Assembly (NCBI GenBank): GCA_020054205.1
Contig: JAGVLS010000021.1
Span: forward strand, 1 to 64,000
From: Candidatus Obscuribacterales bacterium
GTDB taxonomy: Bacteria; Cyanobacteriota; Vampirovibrionia; Obscuribacterales; Obscuribacteraceae
Length of the DNA: 64,000 nucleotides
Direction: 5' to 3'
A program made the translations under genes and the position numbers. The notes beneath the pieces are model-generated. The model saw only the letters and a program-made list of their open reading frames with translations. It did no database searches and was not told where the DNA came from. This document shows positions 1-10,397 of the stretch, in pieces. Numbering within the stretch: position 1 is the first letter of the stretch; each line of letters begins with the position of its first letter.

Positions 1-516
1 ATGACATTAGGCGGACTATGGCATGGCGCGTCTTGGAATTTTGTTTTTTGGGGAATATATCATGGCATTTGCCTTGTTGTTCACCGCGAATTCGTAGTAT
101 TAAAAGAGTCAAAAGAAATAATTGCAAAGATTGTCGATTCAAAAATAGGAAAATTATTATCAATAGTTTTTACATTCAATATTGTTACTATTGGTTGGGT
201 TTTCTTCCGTGTACACGATTTTAGTCAAGCAATAGGAATTACAAAGAAAATGATATTGTTGCGTCCAATATTCTCCCGCGTAGAAGCTGGACATTTTTTA
301 GCGATCCGTCCAGATTTACCTATAATCGTGCCGGTGGCAATTGTATTAACTTTAGGATTTTTACTTTTGAATATTCCGCTCAGTTACTTAAATGAGAAAG
401 GGATCTTTAAGAAGCTTCCTCCTCTTACAAAAGCTGCTTTTTGTTCGTTAGTATTGATAATACTGGTGACTTTTTCTCAAGACAGCTCTCAACCTTTTAT
501 TTACTTTCAATTTTAG
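1..516 (+). CDS. MBOAT-family membrane O-acyltransferase, C-terminal part (5' end outside window)
   Basis: The first residues already carry the membrane-bound O-acyltransferase signature GLWHGASWNFVFWG, with the catalytic His at visible residue 8. In the complete neighbour this motif lies near residue 339, so about 330 N-terminal residues must be upstream of the window, and the ATG at position 1 is internal. Hydrophobic segments follow and the protein ends in FIYFQF, exactly as the next gene does. AlgI-type MBOATs move acetyl groups across the inner membrane for polysaccharide O-acetylation. The next gene starts 15 nt downstream on the same strand, so these are probably tandem paralogues in one operon. 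The acceptor polysaccharide is unknown. Confidence 0.85.
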   Translation: MTLGGLWHGASWNFVFWGIYHGICLVVHREFVVLKESKEIIAKIVDSKIGKLLSIVFTFNIVTIGWVFFRVHDFSQAIGITKKMILLRPIFSRVEAGHFLAIRPDLPIIVPVAIVLTLGFLLLNIPLSYLNEKGIFKKLPPLTKAAFCSLVLIILVTFSQDSSQPFIYFQF

Positions 517-531
517 CAAAAGGTAAACTCT

Positions 532-2031
532 ATGATATTTAGCAGCTTGCAATACTTAGTATTTTTACCAATTGTACTTTTTTTGTATTGGAAAGTGGCT
601 AAAACTCAACGCTTAATTTTAATTGTAGCCGCTAGTTATTATTTTTATATGAGTTGGTTGCCTGTTTATGGGATTTTACTTTTTATTCTCACAAGCATCA
701 ACTGGATTTTAGGATTGGCAATTGAAAAAAATCGAACAGGGGATTCAACCCAAAATAGTTTGTCGATATTCAAGCAAAAAGATAAATTGCTTCTTTACTC
801 TGGACTATTACTAAATCTTGCCTGCCTTTGTTATTACAAATATGCAGATTTTGCCATTAAAAGCATCTGGCAAGGGTTAAACTGGCTCAGTAAAACTACT
901 TATCGGCACCCATTGCCTGATTATGTAGCACTGAATGTAATTTTACCTTTGGGTATATCGTTCTTTGTTTTTGAATTTATACATTATTTAGTTGATGTAT
1001 ATAGAGGAGACAAACCGGTAAAATCCTGGCTAGAATTTGCTGCTTTTGCAGCCTTTTTTCCTTCTCAAATTGCTGGTCCAATCAAACGCTTTCAAGATTT
1101 TTGTCCACGTCTCAAAAATCCTTTACCGTGGTCCAAACCACTTTTCTTTTCTGGAATGACTTTAATAGTACAAGGACTATTTAAAAAAATAGCATTAGCT
1201 GATCCTATTGGTAGTTTGATTGTAAATTCATATCTTACAACGCAGCCAATGTCAGCCGGTGATGCATTTATCGCTACACTTGGATTTTTCTTACAAGTTT
1301 ATCTTGATTTTTCTGGCTATACAGATATAGGGCGCGGCTCTGCCATGCTTATGGGAATTGTTCTGCCAGAGAATTTCAAACTACCTTATTTATCGCTTGA
1401 TATAGCTGAGTTTTGGCGACGCTGGCACATTACATTATCATTCTGGTTTCGAGATTATGTTTATATTCCGCTAGGTGGATCGCTTAAATCTCGCTTGCTC
1501 ACGTGGCGTAATTTATTTATTACTATGGTACTTTGTGGTTTGTGGCATGGTGCTGCTTGGCACTATGCGGCTTTTGGTTGCACTCAAGGCGTAGGACTAA
1601 TCATAAATAGAGAATGGCGTAATTTGCTTGATGCTTATCCTCAACTCAACAGATTAGTAAATTATTGGCCATTTAAAGTAATTGCTTGCATAACTAATTG
1701 TACATATTTTGCTTTGTCTTTAATAACGTTACGCGCGCCAGATATGAAACATGCCATAAACATATTAATAAGCTTATTCAATTTTTCATTACCCTGCAGC
1801 CTCTGGACTACTGTTACTAAACAAGGGCTATTGCCTGTTTTAATAGCTTATATAGGTTATTGGCTTGTAGGTGAATTTTTAAAAACAAAATTTGCTAATC
1901 AGCGTTTAAGTGTAATTCGCCAAACTTTGTATACACCACAAGTACAATTTGCTAGCTGGACAGCAGCAGCCATTCTTATATTGGCGCTGAGACCAACAGA
2001 AGCTACTCCTTTCATTTATTTCCAATTTTAA
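532..2031 (+). CDS. MBOAT-family O-acyltransferase (AlgI-like)
   Basis: This is a 499-residue polytopic membrane protein of usual AlgI length. It opens with MIFSSLQYLVFLPIVLFLYW, the typical AlgI/DltB-like start. It carries the family block AEFWRRWHITLSFWFRDY and the catalytic-His block CGLWHGAAWHYAAFG with His at about residue 339. Family knowledge says such proteins hand acetyl groups to a periplasmic SGNH-type partner for exopolysaccharide O-acetylation, and the next gene encodes such a candidate. Tandem placement with another MBOAT and the shared C-terminus FIYFQF suggest duplication. The acceptor glycan cannot be read from sequence. Confidence 0.88.
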   Translation: MIFSSLQYLVFLPIVLFLYWKVAKTQRLILIVAASYYFYMSWLPVYGILLFILTSINWILGLAIEKNRTGDSTQNSLSIFKQKDKLLLYSGLLLNLACLCYYKYADFAIKSIWQGLNWLSKTTYRHPLPDYVALNVILPLGISFFVFEFIHYLVDVYRGDKPVKSWLEFAAFAAFFPSQIAGPIKRFQDFCPRLKNPLPWSKPLFFSGMTLIVQGLFKKIALADPIGSLIVNSYLTTQPMSAGDAFIATLGFFLQVYLDFSGYTDIGRGSAMLMGIVLPENFKLPYLSLDIAEFWRRWHITLSFWFRDYVYIPLGGSLKSRLLTWRNLFITMVLCGLWHGAAWHYAAFGCTQGVGLIINREWRNLLDAYPQLNRLVNYWPFKVIACITNCTYFALSLITLRAPDMKHAINILISLFNFSLPCSLWTTVTKQGLLPVLIAYIGYWLVGEFLKTKFANQRLSVIRQTLYTPQVQFASWTAAAILILALRPTEATPFIYFQF

Positions 2032-2046
2032 AACAAAAATCGAAAA

Positions 2047-3402
2047 ATGATTATATTATCTTCAATATCAACCATAAATTCGGCAAGCTCAATCAAAGAG
2101 CCTCAACTTCATGCGCCACAAAGAAAATCATGGTTGTCAAAAGTTTTTCCTTATTTACTTTGGCAAATAATTGCTATTTTGCTTGTAGAATTCATTCTTT
2201 TTGCTGGTGGCATTGGTGAAGAAGAAATTTTCAAATTAGATAAAGAACTGGGTTTCATTCACATGCAAAATAAACGCATCACATGGAAGCAAGAAGGCTT
2301 TGCTCAATCATATTTTAATCACGATGGTATGCGCGAACCGAATTTAAGTATAGAAAAACCGGCTCATACATATAGAGTAGCGTTTCTAGGAGATTCTATT
2401 ATCGAGTCATTACAAGTACCAATAGAAAAATCATTTGGACAAATTATTCAAAACGACTTAAGTCAAAAGGGAAATATCCAGGTGATTAATTTTGGCACTT
2501 CCGGTTATTCCACAGCTCAAGAATATATACAGTTAAAAAGGCAAGTCTTAAAATACAAACCGGACTTAATTATTCTTGGTTATAATAGCCGCGACATGTT
2601 TGAAAATTGGTCACCAGCCGATCAAGTCATTACTGATGTTAGGCCAATAGCTGTACATTTACCAAATGGGAATTTATTTGTTAACAGCTTTACAGTAACA
2701 AAATGGCTAAAATCTCCCAGAGCTAGATTTTTACAACAAATCGAATGGGTGAGACATCATAGTCGTATTTGGGGTGTTTTTGCCGCTTGGGAATTGGAAG
2801 CAAGCATCCGCAATCCGATGTATAAGAGCTTTATCAATTTCGTGACACATCCGAAACAAATAATTCACGATTTTCTTGTAAGCTTGAAATTGAAAAAACC
2901 AAATGATAAAGCAACAGTTGTATCCACATCCACACTTGCTCCCACTCCTAAGCCCATTGCTCAAGAAAAAATAATAAGCAAACAAAATAATATAAAAGTA
3001 CCGCAAAATACTTCTACCAGTAAAATAGATGAGGGACAAAAAACATATATTGCTCTTGTTACCCGTACTATGGGATCTTTAATTAAAGAAATGAATGACA
3101 TATGTAAAACATCAGGAGCAAAATTTGCAATAATGGCAGTTCCAGCTAGATCTGCATTATGTCCAACTATAAATATGGAAACATCGTTTTGTAATATTAC
3201 ATACGAGCAAGAAATTGATATCATTGCCAAGATTTGCCAAAACCAAAATATCACACTGATTAATTGCTTGGCTCCTGCCAAAAAGCTCTCAGTACCCGGA
3301 AGAGAGTCATTGTATTATTCAGCCCATTTAAATCCAGAAGGGCAAAAGTTTATGGCGTCCATATTGAAGCCATTTATAGCTAATGAATTAGCCGCTCCTT
3401 AA
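2047..3402 (+). CDS. Membrane-anchored SGNH-hydrolase-like protein, probable O-acetylation partner
   Basis: This 451-residue protein has one N-terminal membrane segment (about residues 33-55). An extracytoplasmic domain follows, with the SGNH block I motif FLGDSIIES (candidate nucleophile Ser about 117), a GTSGYSTAQE block and a C-terminal SAHLNPEGQKF block supplying the His. The Asp expected three residues before that His is not visible (Tyr is there), so the catalytic set is atypical, and activity is inferred. It starts 15 nt after the second MBOAT gene, which supports a joint role in polysaccharide acetylation, like AlgJ/AlgX with AlgI. Residues 280-330 look like a low-complexity linker. 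Its stop overlaps the stop of the converging gene. Confidence 0.7.
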   Translation: MIILSSISTINSASSIKEPQLHAPQRKSWLSKVFPYLLWQIIAILLVEFILFAGGIGEEEIFKLDKELGFIHMQNKRITWKQEGFAQSYFNHDGMREPNLSIEKPAHTYRVAFLGDSIIESLQVPIEKSFGQIIQNDLSQKGNIQVINFGTSGYSTAQEYIQLKRQVLKYKPDLIILGYNSRDMFENWSPADQVITDVRPIAVHLPNGNLFVNSFTVTKWLKSPRARFLQQIEWVRHHSRIWGVFAAWELEASIRNPMYKSFINFVTHPKQIIHDFLVSLKLKKPNDKATVVSTSTLAPTPKPIAQEKIISKQNNIKVPQNTSTSKIDEGQKTYIALVTRTMGSLIKEMNDICKTSGAKFAIMAVPARSALCPTINMETSFCNITYEQEIDIIAKICQNQNITLINCLAPAKKLSVPGRESLYYSAHLNPEGQKFMASILKPFIANELAAP

Positions 3403-5018
3403 TTAAGGCGACACATTGTGAGATCAACATTCAGTTGCCTAGCAGCAGCAATGAATTTTTCTTTTGAATCAACAAAGACCCAGACGCCTTGTGCTGGAAT
3501 CAGAATAAACATACGTTTAAATGGTAAGCGACCGACAGTTTTACTACCTACTTTTTCAATCAACGCATCATTGGTAATGACCACTCTTTCCGATATGGTC
3601 GTGCCACGAATACTAGGATCATCCAAAGTCACGTGTAGCAAAGCTTGAAAATCCCAAACTCCATCTAGGGCAGGGCACCAACGAACAAAACGGGGCCAAT
3701 TAGCTAAAACTATAGAATCGCCAGAACGTATTTCATTTGCTTTAGACTTGATAAACCTACGTACTAATTTTTGTGCACTCCAAGAAACATTCCAGGGCTT
3801 ACTAAATTCCCAGTTAGCCAACAAAAACAAACTAAGCAGTGCTGCGGTAGCAAGAGCCATAACAATTCTTGCTTGCCTTAATTTGCTGGACAACCACACG
3901 ATAGCTACAGCTAAAAGCAAGGAAGAAAAGATAGATCCAAAAGCATTTACCCTGTTTATTGAGTTTATAATGTCTGGCATATGCTCCGGACTAAGTCCAA
4001 AAATAGTATATGAAAATATCAACCCAATGATACTTGTCACTATTATTACTTTCAGTACGATTTTCTCAGACTTGTACGAGCAATATATTATTGCAGCTGA
4101 AAGTATAAATGTACTAAAGAGCATTATCCATTGTCCAATAGAAAGTCCATGTCGCAAACAATCGTAAGCCAATGAAATAAACACAGCAAACGCATAAGGT
4201 GATATCGATACTTTTAGTCCTTGCAAAATTACATTGAAAAAATGCATTGGATTAAAGACCATCGCATAATTCCACCCAATATGAAAAGCTGGCAATAGAT
4301 ATTTGCGATAGACAAGAAGCGCCAGTACAGGTAGAAAAAATAGTATGCTTTGCTGTAAGGTTGTTAATAATGTGTTTTTCCAATTATTTTGCTTTTTGGA
4401 AAACATAAAATGAATAAGTGGATAAATAATTACAAGCGGTAATGAGCCTTCGTAGACAAACACACCTAAAAAATAAACCAGAGCAGAAAAATATAATTGT
4501 TTATTATTTTTTGTTTGAATTGCTTCAACAAATTGCCAGAGGCTAAAAACAAATAAAGTAATTCCTAAAGATACTATATTGAGTACCATAGAATGATGAG
4601 TGAAATCATGCGTAGGATACAGTATAAAAATACTTGCTGCAATAAAAGCTATCGTTTTTTCACTTGACGTCGCTAAAACCAAACGAAAAATACACCAAGC
4701 AGACATTAATTCAAATACACTATTCATTAAATGATAAGGAAAAGGGTTTTCTCTAAAGAAAAAATAGAGTGTGGCAAGAATCATCGGCATAATAGGTCGA
4801 ATCACTAAACGATCGTCAAACACAAATGCTTTAATAATTGACTGAAAGCTAGGATCAATAAAGTGTATTCTGTCAAAGATAATCCAATCATCAGGATAAA
4901 ACCCATCTCCGCGGATAGAATTCCAGAAACAAAACAGTTCCAAAGCAAGAAAAAAGAAAAATGCAATAATGAAAAAATGTTTTTCAATAAATTCATGTAT
5001 ACGTATATAACTCATCAA
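3399..5018 (-). CDS. Polytopic membrane protein, probable GT-C-type glycosyltransferase
   Basis: This 539-residue protein has many hydrophobic helices and a first extracytoplasmic loop reading GDGFYPDDWIIFDRIHF. An acidic DD pair after the first transmembrane helix is typical of GT-C enzymes that use lipid-phosphate sugars. The C-terminal 120 residues look soluble. It is the last of four leftward genes (GT4, then three large membrane proteins) separated by 15-25 nt, probably one operon. Donor and acceptor are unknown. A polymerase or flippase-like role is the main alternative. The stop codon overlaps the converging SGNH gene within a TTAA. Confidence 0.6.
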   Translation of the reverse strand: MMSYIRIHEFIEKHFFIIAFFFFLALELFCFWNSIRGDGFYPDDWIIFDRIHFIDPSFQSIIKAFVFDDRLVIRPIMPMILATLYFFFRENPFPYHLMNSVFELMSAWCIFRLVLATSSEKTIAFIAASIFILYPTHDFTHHSMVLNIVSLGITLFVFSLWQFVEAIQTKNNKQLYFSALVYFLGVFVYEGSLPLVIIYPLIHFMFSKKQNNWKNTLLTTLQQSILFFLPVLALLVYRKYLLPAFHIGWNYAMVFNPMHFFNVILQGLKVSISPYAFAVFISLAYDCLRHGLSIGQWIMLFSTFILSAAIIYCSYKSEKIVLKVIIVTSIIGLIFSYTIFGLSPEHMPDIINSINRVNAFGSIFSSLLLAVAIVWLSSKLRQARIVMALATAALLSLFLLANWEFSKPWNVSWSAQKLVRRFIKSKANEIRSGDSIVLANWPRFVRWCPALDGVWDFQALLHVTLDDPSIRGTTISERVVITNDALIEKVGSKTVGRLPFKRMFILIPAQGVWVFVDSKEKFIAAARQLNVDLTMCRLN

Positions 5019-5033
5019 TGAAGCGCCTTTAAA

Positions 5034-7547
5034 TCATTTTTCAATAACAATTGAATCAGAGTATTCTCCCAGCGGCAAGCCGTGAGCATCCAAAGCTCTC
5101 GCTCTGAGCTCATAATAACCGCTGTCGGCAAACGTAAAAGCACTGGCTGAAATAAGCTGTTTTGTATTTGAATATACTTTCTTTTGTCCAATCACTTCAC
5201 TGTATTTTTCTGGATCCATATTAGCAAAGAAAAAATTTGGCTTTGACAATTCTAAAACCAGGGCATGTGCTCCATTAATTGAGCTAACATCAATAGATAT
5301 TTCTTTAAGGCTTTTTAAAGGCATAATTCCATTTTTTTCTAACCAAAAATGCTTATCTGATAGTGTTATTACTGGAGAAACCTTTTTATTATTTATTAGA
5401 CACAAATTGCGAATTGAAATATTTTTGCAAGCAGGCAGCTCTAGCATCAGTTCTTTAATTTCTCCAACGGCATACCAGGTCCATGCACCAGATAAATGGA
5501 TACGCACCGTTTGCCATTCGGTAGTCTTACGGCTTGGTATTTGACAGACTTTAGTTGCTAATGTTTTATTTTCAGACGCCTCCAACACTTCAGCTGTCTC
5601 ACTATTAGCACCTTTCCAGCGAGCACCGAATTTGAAACAGGAGCCATGGCAGTTAGCCATAATATTTACAGGCTCTTCAATCATATATTGAAATTCTATA
5701 TAATCAAATGTATACGGACTAAGAGAGAGATGATCAAGCCTCAATCCATCTCCTTCTTTTACAGAAGTAGCTTTTATATAATCAGAACCATAATCAAACA
5801 CTGCATGATGTACTGTCGATGGAATTAAAAGTTTAGACAAATCATTTTTAGAATCAGGCATTACACTGAAAGTTTCACTTTTTATATTTGTTATTGGTAT
5901 TTTGCTAAGAACAAATGCTTTTTTACTCTGTACCCAAATATAAGGTCCGGATACATCTTTACTATTAATTACTTCTTTAAAGCGACTTGTATTAATTAGT
6001 TGATTTGGCGAATAAAGCACTGGCTGAAAAGTAATAAATTTAGATGAATAATTGCTAGTTGAAAATGGTCTATTAAGCAAGGATGCAAAAGTATATCCAT
6101 TGAGGATCATATGTGTCCCTGCATGTTCTTTTGGAATACCCAGCACTAACATATTGTTATTGGTGGTGGCAATATTAATAGCAGCAGTCTGCACATCTTT
6201 AACCGTTTTACCAGCATGAACCCAAAGCAAATTGGTAGCATAAGCTAGTTTATAAAACACAAAACAATTTAGTATAAAAGCCATTATGCCAATAGCAAGT
6301 AATTTATATTCTGCTTTAGCCAGCGTATTATTAGTTGGCATACAGACTAATATAGGCAACAATAGGCTCATTGGTACTGTAAGGAAAAAATAAAATCTTG
6401 CTCCCTCTAAATCATAACCTATTCCCCACAGCCTATATATAGGTATAGCAGCACTTATCGCCCACAAGGACAAAAATACGACCCATTTAGTAGGAAATTT
6501 ATTCACCATGACTTTGAAAGCAATTACCATTAATGCTAAAAAGTAGCTGGTTGTTAACAAGTTTCCATAGATTGCATTTTTTGAATAAAGTGAAAAGTTT
6601 AATGGAAAGAAAAAGCGTCTTAAGGTGTCAGGGTCCGTCCATCGTAAGAATGCTGCTAATGATTGAGATGCACCAATAGCACCGCCATAACCACCCAATA
6701 TTGTGCCAAGAGCTAAATAACGTACAACAAAATAAATGATAGTTGCTACCCACAAAGGATAACTTAATTGCCAGGCAGACTTTAGTCTCGTCATTATAGA
6801 AATCTTTTGCTCATCAATTGAATTTATATCGTCTAGTTGTCCAACAAAAAAACCATAAAGTGCAACGATAACAGGCAGTCCAATAGCCATCTCCTTTATC
6901 GTTAGAGCCACGCAATAGCTAAATACAGCCAACGCTGTAATCCACATTGATTTATTTTTGTATGATTTTATAAAAAGCAATAAAGAAGCTAAATAATAAA
7001 AGCAACAAGCTACATCAACACGTCCTACAACCCAGGAAATGCTTTCACAATGCAAAGGATTCAAAACAAAAAAACATGCCGAAAAAAAACTAGCTAATGA
7101 TTGTCTTAAATAAGACCAGTTTTTAGTTAAAAATTTAGCGATAAAGTACACTAAGAGCACGTCTCCTAAATAATATAAGAGATTGGTTAGGTAATAGCCA
7201 AATGCATTTGTTTTCCATAGCAAATAGTCTGTCATTAGTGTAAGCAGCAAACACGGCCTATACACGCTCATACTAGGTACTTGCATATAATTACCAGTAA
7301 AATTTGACCAAAACAAAGTCCAATCTCCAGCAAATATTTGGTGCACATAATTAATTTCGCCAAAATCATCAGCTAAAAAATAACTTTTGATTGTTCTGCC
7401 GAAGCAAGCAATAAGAAGAACAGTCAAGATAATAATGTGTACTTTGCTATCGCCCAAAAATGAAAATAAATATTTTGCATTAGAAAATTTATTGACAGAA
7501 GTATCTTCATTCATTTTATTTATTTGAACATCTTGATTGGATAGCAT
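5034..7547 (-). CDS. Large GT-C-like membrane glycosyltransferase with extracytoplasmic C-terminal domain
   Basis: This protein has 837 residues. A multi-helix membrane part covers roughly residues 30-430, and its first loop carries FLADDFGEINYVHQ, the acidic-pair motif typical of GT-C enzymes. After the last helix come about 390 soluble residues without transmembrane segments, probably periplasmic, with beta-rich texture. It belongs to the same leftward run as its neighbours, with short gaps on each side. The family resembles the PMT/ArnT-like superfamily in layout only. I cannot assign a donor sugar or acceptor. An N-terminal cytoplasmic tail of about 30 residues precedes helix 1. Confidence 0.55.
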   Translation of the reverse strand: MLSNQDVQINKMNEDTSVNKFSNAKYLFSFLGDSKVHIIILTVLLIACFGRTIKSYFLADDFGEINYVHQIFAGDWTLFWSNFTGNYMQVPSMSVYRPCLLLTLMTDYLLWKTNAFGYYLTNLLYYLGDVLLVYFIAKFLTKNWSYLRQSLASFFSACFFVLNPLHCESISWVVGRVDVACCFYYLASLLLFIKSYKNKSMWITALAVFSYCVALTIKEMAIGLPVIVALYGFFVGQLDDINSIDEQKISIMTRLKSAWQLSYPLWVATIIYFVVRYLALGTILGGYGGAIGASQSLAAFLRWTDPDTLRRFFFPLNFSLYSKNAIYGNLLTTSYFLALMVIAFKVMVNKFPTKWVVFLSLWAISAAIPIYRLWGIGYDLEGARFYFFLTVPMSLLLPILVCMPTNNTLAKAEYKLLAIGIMAFILNCFVFYKLAYATNLLWVHAGKTVKDVQTAAINIATTNNNMLVLGIPKEHAGTHMILNGYTFASLLNRPFSTSNYSSKFITFQPVLYSPNQLINTSRFKEVINSKDVSGPYIWVQSKKAFVLSKIPITNIKSETFSVMPDSKNDLSKLLIPSTVHHAVFDYGSDYIKATSVKEGDGLRLDHLSLSPYTFDYIEFQYMIEEPVNIMANCHGSCFKFGARWKGANSETAEVLEASENKTLATKVCQIPSRKTTEWQTVRIHLSGAWTWYAVGEIKELMLELPACKNISIRNLCLINNKKVSPVITLSDKHFWLEKNGIMPLKSLKEISIDVSSINGAHALVLELSKPNFFFANMDPEKYSEVIGQKKVYSNTKQLISASAFTFADSGYYELRARALDAHGLPLGEYSDSIVIEK

Positions 7548-7571
7548 CTCATTTCCTTACTTATATATAGA

Positions 7572-10376
7572 TCAATAAATTTGATGTCCAGAAGACAACG
7601 GGTTGATTTCAATCGGCATACAGCTCATTTTGATATCCGTAAATTCAACTTTTCCTAATTTCGCATGAGTAATAGGCTGGTTAACATTCAATAGAGTATC
7701 TAAACTACTATAGGAAGAAAATCTATATTGAATATTTTTCAATTTACCTTTTACAGATTTTGGATTAAATAATACAGCTATATCAAATTTTTGCCATTTA
7801 TTACTCATGCTAATTTTATTTGGTGTCCAAGTAGACACGTATACTTTGGATTCTTTATTATCCAAATAATTAGCTCTAAATTCTATGTACGGACTATGTT
7901 GTCCGGAAAGTTTTCTTCCACGTCCCTGCAAGCGCATAATCCACAAGGGACTTTCCGTAAGGTTGGATGCATCAAGTTCAATGAATTTATGCACAAAACG
8001 AGGTGCTTCCATAATTACATCTTTAAAATTATGATTTGTTTGTTTGCTTTGCTCAATACCAACTTTTTTCTCAGCAATTATTGACGGTGCAACCAATATA
8101 TGAATATTATAACGACCATTCTGTAAGCCTTTTACCGCAGATAAATCATTCGTATACGTTTGGCTAGATTTAGGATCAATTTTGATATCATAGCGTGTAT
8201 CTGATAAACCATTTTCATTTTCTACACCATAAAATGCTTTTTCCCATGAACATAAATCCAGGCTAGGAATATAAGCATATTTGGAATTAATATCATAACT
8301 ACCAAATAGTTTAGTGACTCCAGCATCTTCACGTTTTAAACCAATATCAAATTTGATTTCATTATTGGACCTGCTTGCTGCTTCTTGTACGATGGATTTA
8401 TCAACTGGAATTACAAACCACTGCCTAAGATTACAATTAGAGGTATCGGCTGCTTTCGATAAGCAATCAAAAATATACTCTCCTTCATTTTGAAATTGAC
8501 AAACACACGAACCCGTTTGCATAATTGGACTAGATTGACTAATTAGCGATATTCCAGGTATGACCGGACTATTTAAATTATGTCCGTTTATCGATATTTT
8601 CAGTCCATTATTTAAATGTCCAATTTCATCTGCATCAATTAAAAGATAAACTGCCCTATCTGAAAGATTTGGACATTCTTTACGGTCAATTTGCAATTGC
8701 TGACTGATGCTTTGATTGTTTTCTAATACAGATGTCCATTCCCACCAACGTCCATTAGCTCTTGCCGGGTAAGCTAATACCACCATTATCACAGCTGACA
8801 AAGTAATAGTTACTACACGGGCAATCAAAATATTTCCTTGCAAGAATTCTAAGCTTTTGCACAAACAATAAGTAATTGCAACAATCATAGCTAGAATAGC
8901 TATACTTTGTACAATGAAAATCGTAGATATATCTTGGATAAGAGGCAATAATAATGGCAAAAGACTTACTTTAGTCAAAAAGAAAAGTCCTGCAGATAAG
9001 CCTAATAATACAATCACAAGCAGGCGGCACTCCGGTTTATTCAACAATTTAGTAAGTACAATCAAACCATAAGCAGCAAATAAAATAATTTCTGGCAAAG
9101 CCGTTAAGTTATATCGCGGCACAGTAATGAAAAAGCAATATGTAAAATGAAATAAAAGCAAAGCAAATATAAATAAACGCGATATTTGTTGTTCGCGCGA
9201 AACAGGGCTCATGACTTGGACAAACAGACCCAAGCTTATTCCAATAAAAGCAAATAACAATATTATCTGATGAAACAAATTTTGTTGCCATGGCTGGAAC
9301 ATACCAATATCAGCTCTAAAGTCATTCCAACACAACTTAAGCAACCTAGCCGGTTTATCTAACAAAAGTTTGCCCCAGCGCAAACAACTTTTTTTGACAT
9401 TACCAAAAATAATTTCTGGAAAGCTTTGTTTTTCTATTCCCCTACCATCTGGATAAGGCAATGACAACCAACCGCCGGTATCGATATTATTTCCAACAAA
9501 ACAATTATAATGCCCTACCCTATCTATTACTAAACTAGATGATCCCAAAGCGAGTTTTTGCAAGCCCAACCACGGTAGCGTGACAATAGCAAAACCAATT
9601 AAAAATGCCACTATTGATTTCACCGGGCGCTTGGTTTTGTTTTGCTGCCAAATCATAGGCAAAAGCGCCAGCGTAAGAACAAACATAGTAGAACGCGTAA
9701 ATTGCAAACATGCCGTTAAAAAACCAATTAGGATTCTCAATCCATAATTATTGTACGAATGAAATCCTATTGCAATCAAAGCAAGAATTGCAGCCAATAA
9801 AAAACAAGCAAAGGTTTCAGAGTATAATCTTCCACTATTAATTATAAAACCTGGATAAAGTGCAGAAATAACTGCTGCACAAATACCTTCTTTTTTTCCA
9901 AAAGAATAAACACCAGCAATACCAATAAACACACACGTAAGAGCCGATACAATTGACTGCATAAAAAGTAAATTCATCCATTTCGCCTGAAATAAATTGA
10001 AAGAATTGCCAATTGCTATATAAATAGGAAATATTGGTCCAGAAATCGAAAAATCAGCAAAACCAGCGAATGCCTTTTTCACAATGACAATTCCACCTTG
10101 ATCGCAAGACCCAAATATATAATTTATACAAGTAGTCCAAAAACTTACCGGCTGCCGAAGCAGTGTCTGCAAAACATCCGCATTTCTCATATACTCGGAG
10201 GCATCACAACTATTGTAATTGTTTATGTGAGAAAAGAAGAAATTAAACCATAGTCTTATTGCCAAAGCCAACAAAAACACCAAAAACAATAGAAACCTGC
10301 TATCTCGAACAAATGGCACACCAATTCCTTTTAATGCTCCTTGCTCTGAGCAATTGATTTTGGTATCACAATACAT
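7572..10376 (-). CDS. Very large GT-C/PMT-like membrane glycosyltransferase
   Basis: This protein has 934 residues. The N-terminal half is a polytopic membrane domain. After helix 1 it carries NYNSCDASEYMRNADVL, the Asp plus Tyr pattern of dolichyl-phosphate-mannose-protein-mannosyltransferase-like (PMT_2) proteins. GRLYSETFA and CLQFTRSTMFVLTLALLP in the middle fit that family too. The last 380 residues are soluble and probably periplasmic. It lies between the GT4 gene (21 nt away) and the next large GT-C-like gene, consistent with a polysaccharide or glycoprotein assembly operon. The substrate is unknown. Confidence 0.62.
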   Translation of the reverse strand: MYCDTKINCSEQGALKGIGVPFVRDSRFLLFLVFLLALAIRLWFNFFFSHINNYNSCDASEYMRNADVLQTLLRQPVSFWTTCINYIFGSCDQGGIVIVKKAFAGFADFSISGPIFPIYIAIGNSFNLFQAKWMNLLFMQSIVSALTCVFIGIAGVYSFGKKEGICAAVISALYPGFIINSGRLYSETFACFLLAAILALIAIGFHSYNNYGLRILIGFLTACLQFTRSTMFVLTLALLPMIWQQNKTKRPVKSIVAFLIGFAIVTLPWLGLQKLALGSSSLVIDRVGHYNCFVGNNIDTGGWLSLPYPDGRGIEKQSFPEIIFGNVKKSCLRWGKLLLDKPARLLKLCWNDFRADIGMFQPWQQNLFHQIILLFAFIGISLGLFVQVMSPVSREQQISRLFIFALLLFHFTYCFFITVPRYNLTALPEIILFAAYGLIVLTKLLNKPECRLLVIVLLGLSAGLFFLTKVSLLPLLLPLIQDISTIFIVQSIAILAMIVAITYCLCKSLEFLQGNILIARVVTITLSAVIMVVLAYPARANGRWWEWTSVLENNQSISQQLQIDRKECPNLSDRAVYLLIDADEIGHLNNGLKISINGHNLNSPVIPGISLISQSSPIMQTGSCVCQFQNEGEYIFDCLSKAADTSNCNLRQWFVIPVDKSIVQEAASRSNNEIKFDIGLKREDAGVTKLFGSYDINSKYAYIPSLDLCSWEKAFYGVENENGLSDTRYDIKIDPKSSQTYTNDLSAVKGLQNGRYNIHILVAPSIIAEKKVGIEQSKQTNHNFKDVIMEAPRFVHKFIELDASNLTESPLWIMRLQGRGRKLSGQHSPYIEFRANYLDNKESKVYVSTWTPNKISMSNKWQKFDIAVLFNPKSVKGKLKNIQYRFSSYSSLDTLLNVNQPITHAKLGKVEFTDIKMSCMPIEINPLSSGHQIY

Positions 10377-10397
10377 TTCGTTCTCCTAAGCCCAGAT

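Noticed and set aside
2731-3281. Minus-strand reading frames inside the SGNH gene
   Set aside because: They lie fully opposite a well-supported gene, with no ribosome site or recognisable protein.
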